DNA from: an uncultured Verrucomicrobiae bacterium
Lineage (GTDB): Bacteria; Verrucomicrobiota; Verrucomicrobiia; Palsa-1439
Length of the DNA stretch: 10,908 bases
Direction: 5' to 3'
NCBI GenBank assembly: GCA_937927265.1
Contig: CALBCO010000220.1
Span: forward strand, 1 to 10,908
The number at the start of each line of letters is the position of its first letter. Positions within the stretch are counted from its first letter, which is position 1. Positions 1 through 6,660 of the stretch are shown here, piece by piece. Below the pieces are notes generated by a model. That model was not told the DNA's origin and searched no databases. It saw only the letters and a program-made list of their open reading frames with translations. The translations under genes were made by a program, and so were the position numbers.

Positions 1-138
1 GACCGAAGCGAGCATGACCGAAAAACGAGGTCGGGATAAGGTTGTGCATCCCGATCTTAAAACACACAAGCGTGAAAACCGGAAGTCTATAGTTGTCAAG
101 TGGTTACACAATCGTCCCTCCGCCTTATCTTAACGGCA

Positions 139-160
139 TTGTGCTTAGATTATAGCACAA
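139..160. promoter_or_regulatory. 22-bp interrupted palindrome upstream of intI, possible operator
   Basis: TTGTGCT at 139-145 and its exact complement AGCACAA at 154-160 flank an AT-rich 8-base spacer (TAGATTAT) in the low-GC leader of the integrase pseudogene. Two 7-bp arms centred 15 bp apart are typical of a dimeric repressor site, and the spacer contains a -10-like run. Some integron integrase genes are under LexA control, but this is not the CTGT-N8-ACAG LexA box, so the regulator is unknown. It could also be a small hairpin. Confidence 0.35.
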
Positions 161-207
161 GGAACGGTTTTGTTAGGGGTTCTTAAGCAAGGCGATTTTT
201 ACTGACT

Positions 208-1311
208 ATGTCTTTTTCACTTGCCGCTCCGCCTTGGGAAAAACACCGAGGTTTTCCTTTGCGGACGCGCAGCAATATGAAAAAAGACAAACTCGATCAA
301 CCAGTGTGGTACCCGGAATGGGGGACGCTCCTCCAGCATGAGGCATTTTCTCCGGCACAACGCGAACAGTACCGTCAAGCGGTAGTGTGCTATTTGCGTT
401 ACTGCAAACAGATGGGCCAGCGCGCGACGGTCGCGTCGGCTCGCCAATTTGTGGAGCAGTGGAATCGTGAAGAGAATCCGTCTGCGTCGGAACTGGCGAC
501 GACCAAGTCGGCATTGAATTGGTTTTTCCAAACGGCGCGCCGGCACAAACCGTTGCTGCGCGGCGTGCCACCACTGGCGCAGAAGGACTCGGGCAAGACG
601 GATTGGGAACGCCGGTTGAACCGACGGGTGCGGACGTTGCACTATCAGTGGCGCACGGAACAAACGTATCGCGGTTGGAGTTGGCGGTTCGCAAAGTTCC
701 TCAAAGATAAACCGGTTGAATCCGCCACCGGAGATGACGTGCGGGCGTTTCTGTCCGGCTTGGCGACCGAATACCGGCTGTCGGTGCTCTCACAAAACCG
801 GGCGTTGAATGCGCTGGTATTTTTGTTGCGGGAGGTCTTCGCCAAGGAACTTGGCGACTTCAGCAATTTCACCCGCGCCCACAAACGCCTGCATATTCCG
901 GTGGTGTTGACGCGCGAGGAATGCCAGCGGCTCTTCGCCGCGCTGGACGGCACGATGCGATTGATGGCGGAATTGATGCATAGCAGTGGCTTGCGGTTGA
1001 CTGAACTGCTCGGCCTGCGCGTGAAGGATGTGGACCTCGCCTCGACCGCCTCCAGTTGATCGTGCGCACCGGCAAAGGCGGCAAGGACCGGGTGACCGTC
1101 CTGCCGGAATCGTTGGTGGACCGGCTCCACGCGAACCGGGAACGGTTGCGCAAGCTGTATGCCGATGACCAGCGCGCTCATATTCCGGGCGTCTGGCTAC
1201 CGGAAGGCTTGGAGCGGAAATATCCCAAGGCTGGCCAGTCTTGGGAATGGCAATGGTTCTTCCCCTCGCGCCAGTTGATGAACGATCCGCGCTTGAACCT
1301 GCGCCGGCGGT
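208..1311 (+). pseudogene. intI: Integron integrase (IntI-type tyrosine recombinase), frameshifted and C-terminally truncated
   Basis: Tyrosine recombinases of the IntI family recombine attI and attC sites to capture gene cassettes. The open frame from 208 (better start probably ATG 277, MKKDKLDQPVWYP) covers an extra N-terminal SAM-like segment, then the usual IntI N-terminal domain (WERRLNRRVRTLHYQWRTEQ, 604-663) and the start of the catalytic domain (HIPVVLTREE; first catalytic Arg in SGLRLTELLGLRVKDVDL, codon 994-996). The frame is then lost. Homology resumes in another frame at about 1040 (LQLIVRTGKGGKDRVTVLP, catalytic Lys region) and runs through the IntI-specific insert (GVWLPEGLERKYPKAG, SWEWQWFFPSRQL...NDPR) to about 1311. 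The HxxR box, the second His and the nucleophilic Tyr are absent. The shift is explained by a duplicated CCTCG at 1035-1044. The insert sets this apart from XerC/XerD and phage integrases. The family call is firm; activity is not expected. Confidence 0.88.
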
Positions 1312-1475
1312 TTGGGCGTCTGCAGTCCGTTGGATGCGGTTTGAGCTTCGGGATGACAACGACCAGGCGTCAGGTTGCGGGGTGATTGCGGTATTGAAAA
1401 CACGGTCCGCCGACGGTGTTGGCAGCAGTCTCTGGAGTGCGTAACGGCAGCGGGCTGCGTCAGCCGGTGTTCGCC

Positions 1476-1679
1476 GCGGATCCGGCGGAGTTGTATCGGT
1501 GGTACGTGCAATGGACGCAAGCGGAGGCGGCGTTTCGGGTGAAGAAGAGTGATCTGGGATTGCGGCCGGTGTTTCACCAGAAGGCGAAACGGGTGCAGGC
1601 GCATTTGGGGTTGGGTTTGCCGCAACGCCCGAAGATGATGGCCAATGTAGTGCCGAAAAACGGCTCCAAAAAGTTGTAA
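1476..1679 (+). pseudogene. C-terminal remnant of a DDE transposase (IS4/IS1634-like), internally deleted
   Basis: The frame open from 1416 reads DPAELYRWYVQWTQAEAAFR followed by KSDLGLRPVFHQKAKRVQAH. This is the block of IS4/IS1634-type DDE transposases that carries the catalytic Glu (codon 1524-1526) and the R-P-[IV]-[YF]-H-Q motif. In family members this block is followed by about a hundred residues before a short C-terminal signature. Here the motif passes straight from RVQAH (ending 1604) into LGLGLPQRPKMMANVVPK, which resembles that extreme C-terminus, so an in-frame internal deletion at about 1599-1605 is inferred. The first two catalytic Asp residues and the N-terminal part are missing, and no terminal inverted repeat was found. 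Bases 1312-1475, between the integrase remnant and this fragment, match nothing I recognise. The transposase call is good; the exact IS family is uncertain. Confidence 0.7.
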
Positions 1680-1726
1680 CCACCTGCAAATCAAGCTAGG
1701 CGTCTCTTTGACTGACGAACTTGGGC

Positions 1727-1755
1727 TAGACCCGCGTGCCCATTTGCGGCATACT
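1727..1755 (+). promoter_or_regulatory. Candidate cysE promoter
   Basis: TAGACC (1727-1732, 4/6 to TTGACA) and CATACT (1750-1755, 5/6 to TATAAT) are separated by 17 bases. The predicted start of transcription at about 1762 lies only a few bases before ATG 1766, which would make the mRNA nearly leaderless and fits the lack of a clear Shine-Dalgarno. Pattern match only. Confidence 0.33.
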
Positions 1756-1765
1756 GTGTGGGGTC

Positions 1766-2689
1766 ATGGCGACAAAACTCTTCGAGACCGTCCAACAACT
1801 CTTGGACTCGTTTCACACTGTGGGCGGCATCAACCACATTGACGGGCACAACTTGCCCTCTCGGGATGCCGTCGTGGAAATCACACGGGACCTCTTGCGG
1901 CTGTTGTTCCCCGGCTTCTACGACAAGGAGTCCATCCATTCAGCGCAACTCGTCAAATATGCGACGGAGTTGACGTCCTCGATTGCCCGTCGCCTGGAGC
2001 AAGAAATTCACAAGAGCCTTGAATATCGGCCCAGTGCTGGCGGGCATGACCAAGACTACGCTGCTGCTGCCGCCTATGAGACGGCAGCGTTCCTCCAACA
2101 ATTACCGGCAGTGCGAGCCATCCTCCAAACCGACGTCCTCTCAGCCTACGAAGGCGACCCCGCCGCCATCAGCACCGAGGAAATCATCTTGGCCTATCCT
2201 GGCATCGAAGCCATCGCCGTTCAACGCATGGCGCATTTGCTCTACCAACGCCATATCGCGCTTATTCCGCGCATCATGACCGAATGGGCCCACAACAAGA
2301 CCGGCATTGACATCCATCCCGGCGCCCAGATTGGCGAACATTTTTTCATTGATCACGGCACGGGCGTGGTCATCGGCGAAACGTCCGTCATCGGCTGCAA
2401 CGTCAAAATCTACCAAGGCGTCACCCTCGGCGCGAAATCGTTCCCCAAAGACGACAAAGGCCGGATTGTCAAAGGCATCAAGCGCCATCCGAACATCGAA
2501 GATGACGTGACCATCTACGCCGGCGCGACGATTCTGGGCGATGTCACGATCGGTCGCGGCTCGATTATCGGCGGTAACGTATGGCTCATTGAATCTGTCC
2601 CGCCCGGCACCGTGGTTTATCAAGAAGGCGGCCAGACCAAAATGAAACACGCCGCCAAAGACCGCGACAAAATGGTGGGCCACACCTGA
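1766..2689 (+). CDS. cysE: Serine O-acetyltransferase, EpsC/CysE type
   Basis: Transfers an acetyl group from acetyl-CoA to L-serine, giving O-acetylserine, the acceptor for sulfide in cysteine synthesis; cytosolic. The 307-residue product has a helical N-terminal domain with the GGINHIDGHNLPSR motif of the long EpsC-type enzymes (about residues 20-33) and a left-handed beta-helix of hexapeptide repeats from about residue 180. The two residues matching the E. coli CysE catalytic pair Asp143/His158 are visible with the same 15-residue spacing: Asp182 in GIDIHPGA and His197 in FIDHGTGVVIGE. The CoA/substrate loop motif YQGVTLGAKSFPKD follows. I chose ATG 1766 (MATKLFETV) over an upstream GTG at 1736, because family homology begins there. 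The stop abuts the stop of the opposing gene. Looks intact. Confidence 0.93.
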   Translation: MATKLFETVQQLLDSFHTVGGINHIDGHNLPSRDAVVEITRDLLRLLFPGFYDKESIHSAQLVKYATELTSSIARRLEQEIHKSLEYRPSAGGHDQDYAAAAAYETAAFLQQLPAVRAILQTDVLSAYEGDPAAISTEEIILAYPGIEAIAVQRMAHLLYQRHIALIPRIMTEWAHNKTGIDIHPGAQIGEHFFIDHGTGVVIGETSVIGCNVKIYQGVTLGAKSFPKDDKGRIVKGIKRHPNIEDDVTIYAGATILGDVTIGRGSIIGGNVWLIESVPPGTVVYQEGGQTKMKHAAKDRDKMVGHT

Positions 2690-3511
2690 TCATCGGTCCT
2701 TGGTTTGACTGCTTTCCAAGGCTTGTTGGACATCCGCAAGGATGTCGGCGGCGGGGACAACGATCGGCAAGATGCCGAGGGCTGGGGTGCCGGAAAACAT
2801 GGAAGTCACATTGCCCTCCCCTTCGGTCGCCACATGTCGCATCAAAATAATGCCCAGCGGCTGGCCGGCCAGCGTGAATACCGGCGAGCCAATGCCCGAT
2901 GAACCACCTGGACCCAGCAGGTAAAACGAGCGCGGCCGTTCCACCACCGCGTCAATCCGCTCCAGCGACACCGCCACTGTCCGGTTGGCGACTTGGCCGA
3001 GCCGATTCAAACAAATCACCTGATCGAGCACCTGGGCTTTCACGTCGGCTTCCAACCGGAGAGACGGCAACGGGCGCGCGGGTGTTTCCACAGGCCGCAA
3101 AAACGCCACATCGAGGTCCTTGTCCCGCAACACCACTTCCGCCGCCAACTCGGTGCCGTCAGCCAGCACCAACCGGGCATCTTTGACCTGACTGTCAATC
3201 TGCAGGTCGCCGCTCTGGCCACGCGCCCGACTGGCCAACATGCTCCGCATTGTTTCCGACGGATCAATCGCCGACAATGAGATCACCGTCAGTCCGCTCG
3301 GATCAATCACCGTGCCCACCGTTTCTGTCTTCGATTCGCTTTGCTGGTCGCGGCCGCTGTACGACAAGCTTTGGTTCAACACCAGTTTCACCGTGAGCAC
3401 GGCGGCCTGATGTTCCCGCCACACTCGCCGCCCCGCCTCCGCCGCGTCGTCGGCGCACGTGCCACTGACGGCTGCAAGGATAATCACCAACCACATGATG
3501 AATTGTTTCAT
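2690..3511 (-). CDS. Secreted trypsin-fold (HtrA-like) protein lacking catalytic His and Ser
   Basis: A 273-residue protein with a signal peptide (MKQFIMWLVIILAAVSGTCA, predicted cleavage near residue 20) and a degenerate S1C/DegP-type domain. The strand that normally ends in the catalytic His (GSGFVI...TNNHV) is present as GTVIDPSGLTVISLSAID (66-83), with no His. The Asp region is kept (KDLDVAFLRP, Asp134). The nucleophile loop that reads GNSGGPL in active enzymes reads SGIGSPVFTLAGQPLGI (205-221), so the Ser is lost although the fold signature remains. There is no PDZ domain. Its ATG overlaps the stop of the upstream HtrA gene (ATGA at 3511-3508), and GGAGA lies 7 bases upstream, so translation is probably coupled. 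It is likely a periplasmic pseudoprotease acting with, or regulating, its neighbour. Conserved length and an intact frame argue against a decaying gene. The partner role is inference. Confidence 0.82.
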   Translation of the reverse strand: MKQFIMWLVIILAAVSGTCADDAAEAGRRVWREHQAAVLTVKLVLNQSLSYSGRDQQSESKTETVGTVIDPSGLTVISLSAIDPSETMRSMLASRARGQSGDLQIDSQVKDARLVLADGTELAAEVVLRDKDLDVAFLRPVETPARPLPSLRLEADVKAQVLDQVICLNRLGQVANRTVAVSLERIDAVVERPRSFYLLGPGGSSGIGSPVFTLAGQPLGIILMRHVATEGEGNVTSMFSGTPALGILPIVVPAADILADVQQALESSQTKDR

Positions 3512-5517
3512 GGGATTCTCCAGTTTGGTTCGATCTCAAGGTACCGCGTGTGAATACCGCGTTGCACCCGCAATTCCAGAAACCGCGGCCGCGTCACCGT
3601 CGCCGCCTTGAGTAATTTCTCCAGTGCCAACACATCCGCCACCGGCGCGCTGTTGACGGCAAGCACGATGTCGCCCGATCGTAATCCTCCCAGTGCTGCC
3701 CAACCGCCGTCTTTGACCTCAATGACCAGCGCCCCCGATTGGTCCGCGGCTAAACGGTCGCGCACCCGGTCAAAAAAACTCAGATCCCGCGCCGTGAACT
3801 CGAACTCGTTGTTTTGGTAACGCCGCATCTCGCGTTCGAGCGGCGGAGACCGGACCAACTCGACGCGCGCCGTGACCGGCTGGCCATTCCGCCACACCAA
3901 CAACTCGGGCGTGCTGCCGACCCGATACTGCCGGATCAAATTGGCAAATGTTTCCTCATCGCCGGGTTGCGACACCGGGATCGGTTCACCGTCGAGCCGG
4001 ATCAGCAGGTCGCCCACACGCAACCCGGCCTGTTCGGCAGTGCTTTGCGGATACACTTGCGTGATCCGCACGCCGGTCAATGTGTTGCTGCCAAACTGCT
4101 GCGCCATCTCCCGCGTGATCGCCTGCACCGCGACCGGCAACCACGCCTTGCGCGCTTCCGCGCCGGGATCTTCCAACTCCTGCAACCCCACCCGCACCAC
4201 CGTGACGAACCGTTCCGCCCGCCGCTCAAACTCCACCACGGTCGGCACCGGCGCTGTGCGCTCTTTGAGCAATTGCTCCGTCATCGCCTGCAACTGCTCA
4301 ACGGAGACGACCGGCCGTCCTGCCACCGCGCGAATTACGTCGTAAGGCATCAAATACGGCTGGCTTGCCCCGCCCGGTCCGCCGGGCCGCACCGAAGTCA
4401 CCAGCGCGCCGTCGCGGCTATCCAACTTCAACTCACGCGCGGTCTGAAACGAAATGTTGCGGGCCGTCAAACCCCATTCTTTCAATTCGTGCTGTCGCAG
4501 TTCCGCCTGCTCGCGTTCAACGGTGCACACGTGCAACGTGAGTTCCCGGCCTGCCCGCTCCACCACGGTCGGCAATTCTTGCCCCACCGGCAACGCGCTG
4601 ACCATCTGGTTCAACAGCGGAATCTCCTCGGCATACCGCACCGCGACTGGCGTATCCCCCAGCCGCAACAAAATGTCGCCGGACTCAAACCCCGCCGCGG
4701 CTGCCGGTGTGCCGGGAATAACCCCGGCCACCAGCGCGCCCGTGATCCGCCCGCTGCCCTTCGGCAACGGTTGGATTTCCAACCCCAGCCAACTGCGGAT
4801 CACCCGGCCACGCTCCATCAATTGCGCCGCCACGTCGCGCGCCAGATTACTCGGAATCGCGCCACCGAGGCCGAAGCTGATCTCATTGACGCCAATCACC
4901 GCGCCCTGCAAATTGACCAGCGGCCCGCCGGAGTTGCCGGGATAAATCGGCGCATCGTGTCCCAGCCAGCGGACCAGTGCGCCAACGTCCTCACCATCGA
5001 GAGAAAACCGTTCGCGCTGCCGTAGCAAGCCGGGCATGATCATTTTGGCATTGCTGATGATGCCGCGGGTGACCGATTGCGACAACGCCAGCGGGCTGCC
5101 CATCGCCAACACCGTGTCGCCCACGCGCACTGCGTCCGACTCGCCCCACTCCACCGACGGAAACTCCCGCTCGGCGGGCGCGACCAATTGCAGCACCGCG
5201 ATGTCCGTGAGCGGATCGGTGCCGACCAGCGTGGCTTCGATCTCTTCGTTGTTCGACAGGATGCACACCAACCGAGTGGCGCGGCCGGCGACATGATGGT
5301 TGGAAACAACGTGTCCTTTACGGGTGATGATAAAGCCGCTGCCGCTGATCTCCCGCTTGACTTCACGGCCTTGGGCGTAATCCAACCACACCGCCTGGAT
5401 CCGCACCAAAGACGGCTGCACCCGCGCCACGGCAGTGTCCATCGCCGGCCGCAACGGGTCCTGCGCCGCGGCGGCGGCCACGTTCCACAGACAAACAAGG
5501 ACCCACAACCAACGCAT
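3508..5517 (-). CDS. Periplasmic HtrA/DegP-like serine protease with four PDZ domains
   Basis: A 669-residue secreted serine endoprotease of the S1C family, expected to cut misfolded or specific envelope proteins. The signal peptide is MRWLWVLVCLWNVAAAAA, cleaved before QDP. The catalytic triad is complete: His75 in VVSNHHVAG, Asp105 in DPLTDIAVL, Ser196 in YPGNSGGPL. Four PDZ-like units follow, each with a recognisable core: about 243-333 (GFESGDILLRLGDTPV), 345-445 (YDVIRAVAGRPV), 458-555 (GLRVGDLLIRLDGEPI) and 575-660 (GLRSGDIVLAVNSAPV). Typical DegP/DegQ proteins have one or two PDZ domains and about 350-500 residues, so this is an extended form. The frame stays open upstream to 5688, but that part overlaps the glycosyltransferase; ATG 5517 places a clean signal peptide at the N-terminus. 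It starts 4 bases after the stop of the GT2 gene and overlaps the pseudoprotease gene by 4 bases: an operon. Confidence 0.93.
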   Translation of the reverse strand: MRWLWVLVCLWNVAAAAAQDPLRPAMDTAVARVQPSLVRIQAVWLDYAQGREVKREISGSGFIITRKGHVVSNHHVAGRATRLVCILSNNEEIEATLVGTDPLTDIAVLQLVAPAEREFPSVEWGESDAVRVGDTVLAMGSPLALSQSVTRGIISNAKMIMPGLLRQRERFSLDGEDVGALVRWLGHDAPIYPGNSGGPLVNLQGAVIGVNEISFGLGGAIPSNLARDVAAQLMERGRVIRSWLGLEIQPLPKGSGRITGALVAGVIPGTPAAAAGFESGDILLRLGDTPVAVRYAEEIPLLNQMVSALPVGQELPTVVERAGRELTLHVCTVEREQAELRQHELKEWGLTARNISFQTARELKLDSRDGALVTSVRPGGPGGASQPYLMPYDVIRAVAGRPVVSVEQLQAMTEQLLKERTAPVPTVVEFERRAERFVTVVRVGLQELEDPGAEARKAWLPVAVQAITREMAQQFGSNTLTGVRITQVYPQSTAEQAGLRVGDLLIRLDGEPIPVSQPGDEETFANLIRQYRVGSTPELLVWRNGQPVTARVELVRSPPLEREMRRYQNNEFEFTARDLSFFDRVRDRLAADQSGALVIEVKDGGWAALGGLRSGDIVLAVNSAPVADVLALEKLLKAATVTRPRFLELRVQRGIHTRYLEIEPNWRIP

Positions 5518-5521
5518 GACT

Positions 5522-6229
5522 TCAATCAAAAAAACGGTAGCGGAAGATGAACCACAAGGCGGCGAGACCGTCTTTCCAGTTGATCTTTTTGCCTTCGGTA
5601 TAATCGCGCCCGGCATAATTGATGTCTGTTTCATAAAACCGGTAACGTCGGCGGGCCAGTTTGGCGGTGAGCTCCGGCTCGATGCCAAACCGCTCGGCGT
5701 TCAGCGTGATCCCTTCCAGACACGACCGCTTAAACACCTTGTAGCAGGTCTCCATGTCGGTCAGGTTGAGGTTGCAGAGCATGTTGGACAACAGCGTGAG
5801 AAAGCGGTTGGCGACATAATGCCAGAACAACAACACCCGATGTGTCCCCCCCGTGAAACGCGAGCCATAGACGACATCCGCTTTACCCTCGAGGATCGGC
5901 GTCAGCAGCTTGGGATAATCGCGCGGGTCATATTCAAGGTCGGCGTCTTGAATCAAGACGATGTCGCCGGTGGCTTTTTCCAAGGCGGTGCGCAGGGCGG
6001 CACCTTTGCCGCGGTTGTAGGGATGGCTGGTGATTTTGAGGTCGCTGTCCTTGGCCAATTCCGCGAGCACGCTGGCGGTACCGTCCGTGGAAGCGTCATC
6101 CACGATGATGATTTCCTTTTCCAACCCGCACGTGTCGGCGGCGCGGACACGCCGCACGATTTCCGCGACAGTGCCCACTTCGTTGAAGACGGGAATCAAG
6201 ATGGACAGTTTCTGTAGTCTGGTGGCCAT
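5522..6229 (-). CDS. GT2 family glycosyltransferase, Dpm1/polyprenyl-phosphate sugar transferase-like
   Basis: A 235-residue GT-A fold enzyme that probably moves a sugar from a nucleotide donor to polyprenyl phosphate or an envelope glycan at the cytosolic membrane face. It begins with the family signature LSILIPVFNEVGTV (8-21). The nucleotide-binding motif is VDDASTDGT (43-51), the DxD-like metal motif is IQDADLEYDP (93-102), followed by YGSRFTGG and the METCYKVFKR acceptor-region motif (159-168). There are no C-terminal membrane spans, so it resembles the soluble Dpm1-like type rather than the GtrB/ArnC type. It is the first gene of the minus-strand operon with the two HtrA-like genes. A promoter sits only about a dozen bases upstream and there is no obvious Shine-Dalgarno, so the mRNA may be nearly leaderless. 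Donor and acceptor cannot be told from sequence. Confidence 0.9.
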   Translation of the reverse strand: MATRLQKLSILIPVFNEVGTVAEIVRRVRAADTCGLEKEIIIVDDASTDGTASVLAELAKDSDLKITSHPYNRGKGAALRTALEKATGDIVLIQDADLEYDPRDYPKLLTPILEGKADVVYGSRFTGGTHRVLLFWHYVANRFLTLLSNMLCNLNLTDMETCYKVFKRSCLEGITLNAERFGIEPELTAKLARRRYRFYETDINYAGRDYTEGKKINWKDGLAALWFIFRYRFFD

Positions 6230-6241
6230 GAAACGCAGTAT

Positions 6242-6269
6242 AGTATAAGAGATGTTCCAACTGGCTCAA
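6242..6269 (-). promoter_or_regulatory. Candidate promoter of the GT2-HtrA-pseudoprotease operon
   Basis: On the minus strand, TTGAGC (6269-6264) and TATACT (6247-6242) are separated by 16 bases; a second overlapping TATACT lies 5 bases further on. The predicted transcript would start about 6 bases before the ATG at 6229. It sits in the 99-base gap shared with the divergent tRNA-Cys gene. Confidence 0.45.
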
Positions 6270-6280
6270 TGGAAAAAGAC

Positions 6281-6310
6281 GTGGCATCACCGGGGCTGTC
6301 ATGCTAGTAT
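6281..6310 (+). promoter_or_regulatory. Candidate tRNA-Cys promoter
   Basis: GTGGCA (6281-6286, 4/6 to TTGACA) and an extended -10, TGC-TAGTAT (6302-6310), are spaced 18 bases apart. Transcription would begin about 12 bases before the mature tRNA 5' end. Pattern match only. Confidence 0.35.
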
Positions 6311-6328
6311 CACGACGTGTCGCCCCAG

Positions 6329-6403
6329 GGCGGGTTAGCCAAGTGGTAAGGCGGGAGTCTGCAAAACTCCTATACGTCGGTTCGATTCCGACACCCGCCT
6401 CCA
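6329..6403 (+). tRNA. tRNA-Cys (anticodon GCA)
   Basis: The cloverleaf can be drawn by eye. Acceptor stem GGCGGGT (6329-6335) pairs with ACCCGCC (6393-6399), followed by discriminator T6400 and an encoded CCA (6401-6403). The D-arm is AGCCAAGTGGTAAGGC, and the anticodon arm is GGAGT-CTGCAAA-ACTCC with anticodon GCA at 6361-6363. The T-arm is GTCGG-TTCGATT-CCGAC. T73 and anticodon GCA are the standard identity elements for cysteinyl-tRNA synthetase. Confidence 0.97.
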
Positions 6404-6640
6404 ATCTCTGCCACGGGTTCCTCAAGGCCACTGCGCGTCCATCAGCGGCGCTGGCCGGTTGTGCCGGCACCTGCAGTGCCGGCAAACACCACGCCCCGGG
6501 CGGGGAAAGCCTGCCGCAGGTGAATGGATGGGTGAGGCGCTCTGCGGGCCGGTGTCACCGCCTCACGCTGGCCCCGTGCCACCTTGCACTGCTTCGGCCC
6601 TGCCCCTTGCGTTGCGGAGGATTCTACATACATTGGCGCA
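6404..6640 (+). other. GC-rich, hairpin-rich spacer of unknown function
   Basis: Between tRNA-Cys and the zinc-ribbon gene no frame reads as a protein I recognise, but inverted repeats are dense. GCCGGCAC (6463-6470) pairs with GTGCCGGC (6476-6483) over a 5-base loop. CCCC-GGGC-GGGG lies near 6494-6505. GTGAGGCG (6532-6539) pairs with CGCCTCAC (6559-6566) over a 19-base loop. The palindromic octamer TGCCGGCA occurs twice, 15 bp apart (6462-6469 and 6477-6484). It could be a structured small RNA, a 5' leader of the downstream operon, or a repeat element. I looked for core motifs of 4.5S/SRP RNA, RNase P RNA and tmRNA and did not find them. Confidence 0.4.
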
Positions 6641-6660
6641 AACATTGGAGGTCGATCATC

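Noticed and set aside
31..54. TCGGGAT/ATCCCGA hairpin as a terminator of an upstream gene
   Set aside because: The stem is 7 bp with a 10-base loop and no T run follows on the plus strand; on the minus strand the Ts begin 5 bases late. Too weak to call.
2..133. Open frame of 44 codons from the left edge (MTEKRGRDKVVHPDL...), perhaps the end of a gene
   Set aside because: Too short, no recognisable family, and the composition is unlike the coding regions; it could be chance in an AT-richer leader.
120..207. attI site next to the integron integrase
   Set aside because: Read outward from the gene, the nearest candidate core is GTTAAGA, which misses the final pyrimidine of GTTRRRY; on the other strand GTTAGGG has the wrong orientation and also fails. 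No attC-like cassette sites are nearby.
790..1689. 299-codon minus-strand frame across the integrase and transposase remnants
   Set aside because: Low-complexity Pro/Ser/Thr/Arg content and no motifs; the opposite strand carries clear integrase and transposase homology.
3814..5025. 403-codon plus-strand frame rich in His, Arg and Pro opposite the HtrA gene
   Set aside because: It is an antisense shadow of the GC-rich HtrA coding sequence; its composition is typical of shadow frames and it matches no family, whereas the minus frame has a full catalytic triad and PDZ domains.
6404..6640. SRP RNA, RNase P RNA or tmRNA in the structured spacer
   Set aside because: The conserved cores (GGAAGGAAGCAGC-type SRP loop, AGGAAAGTCC of RNase P, the tmRNA tRNA-like ends) are absent.
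6301..6660. Upstream extension of the zinc-ribbon frame through the tRNA
   Set aside because: The extension would translate the tRNA-Cys gene and the hairpin spacer; ATG 6661 has a proper GGAGG.
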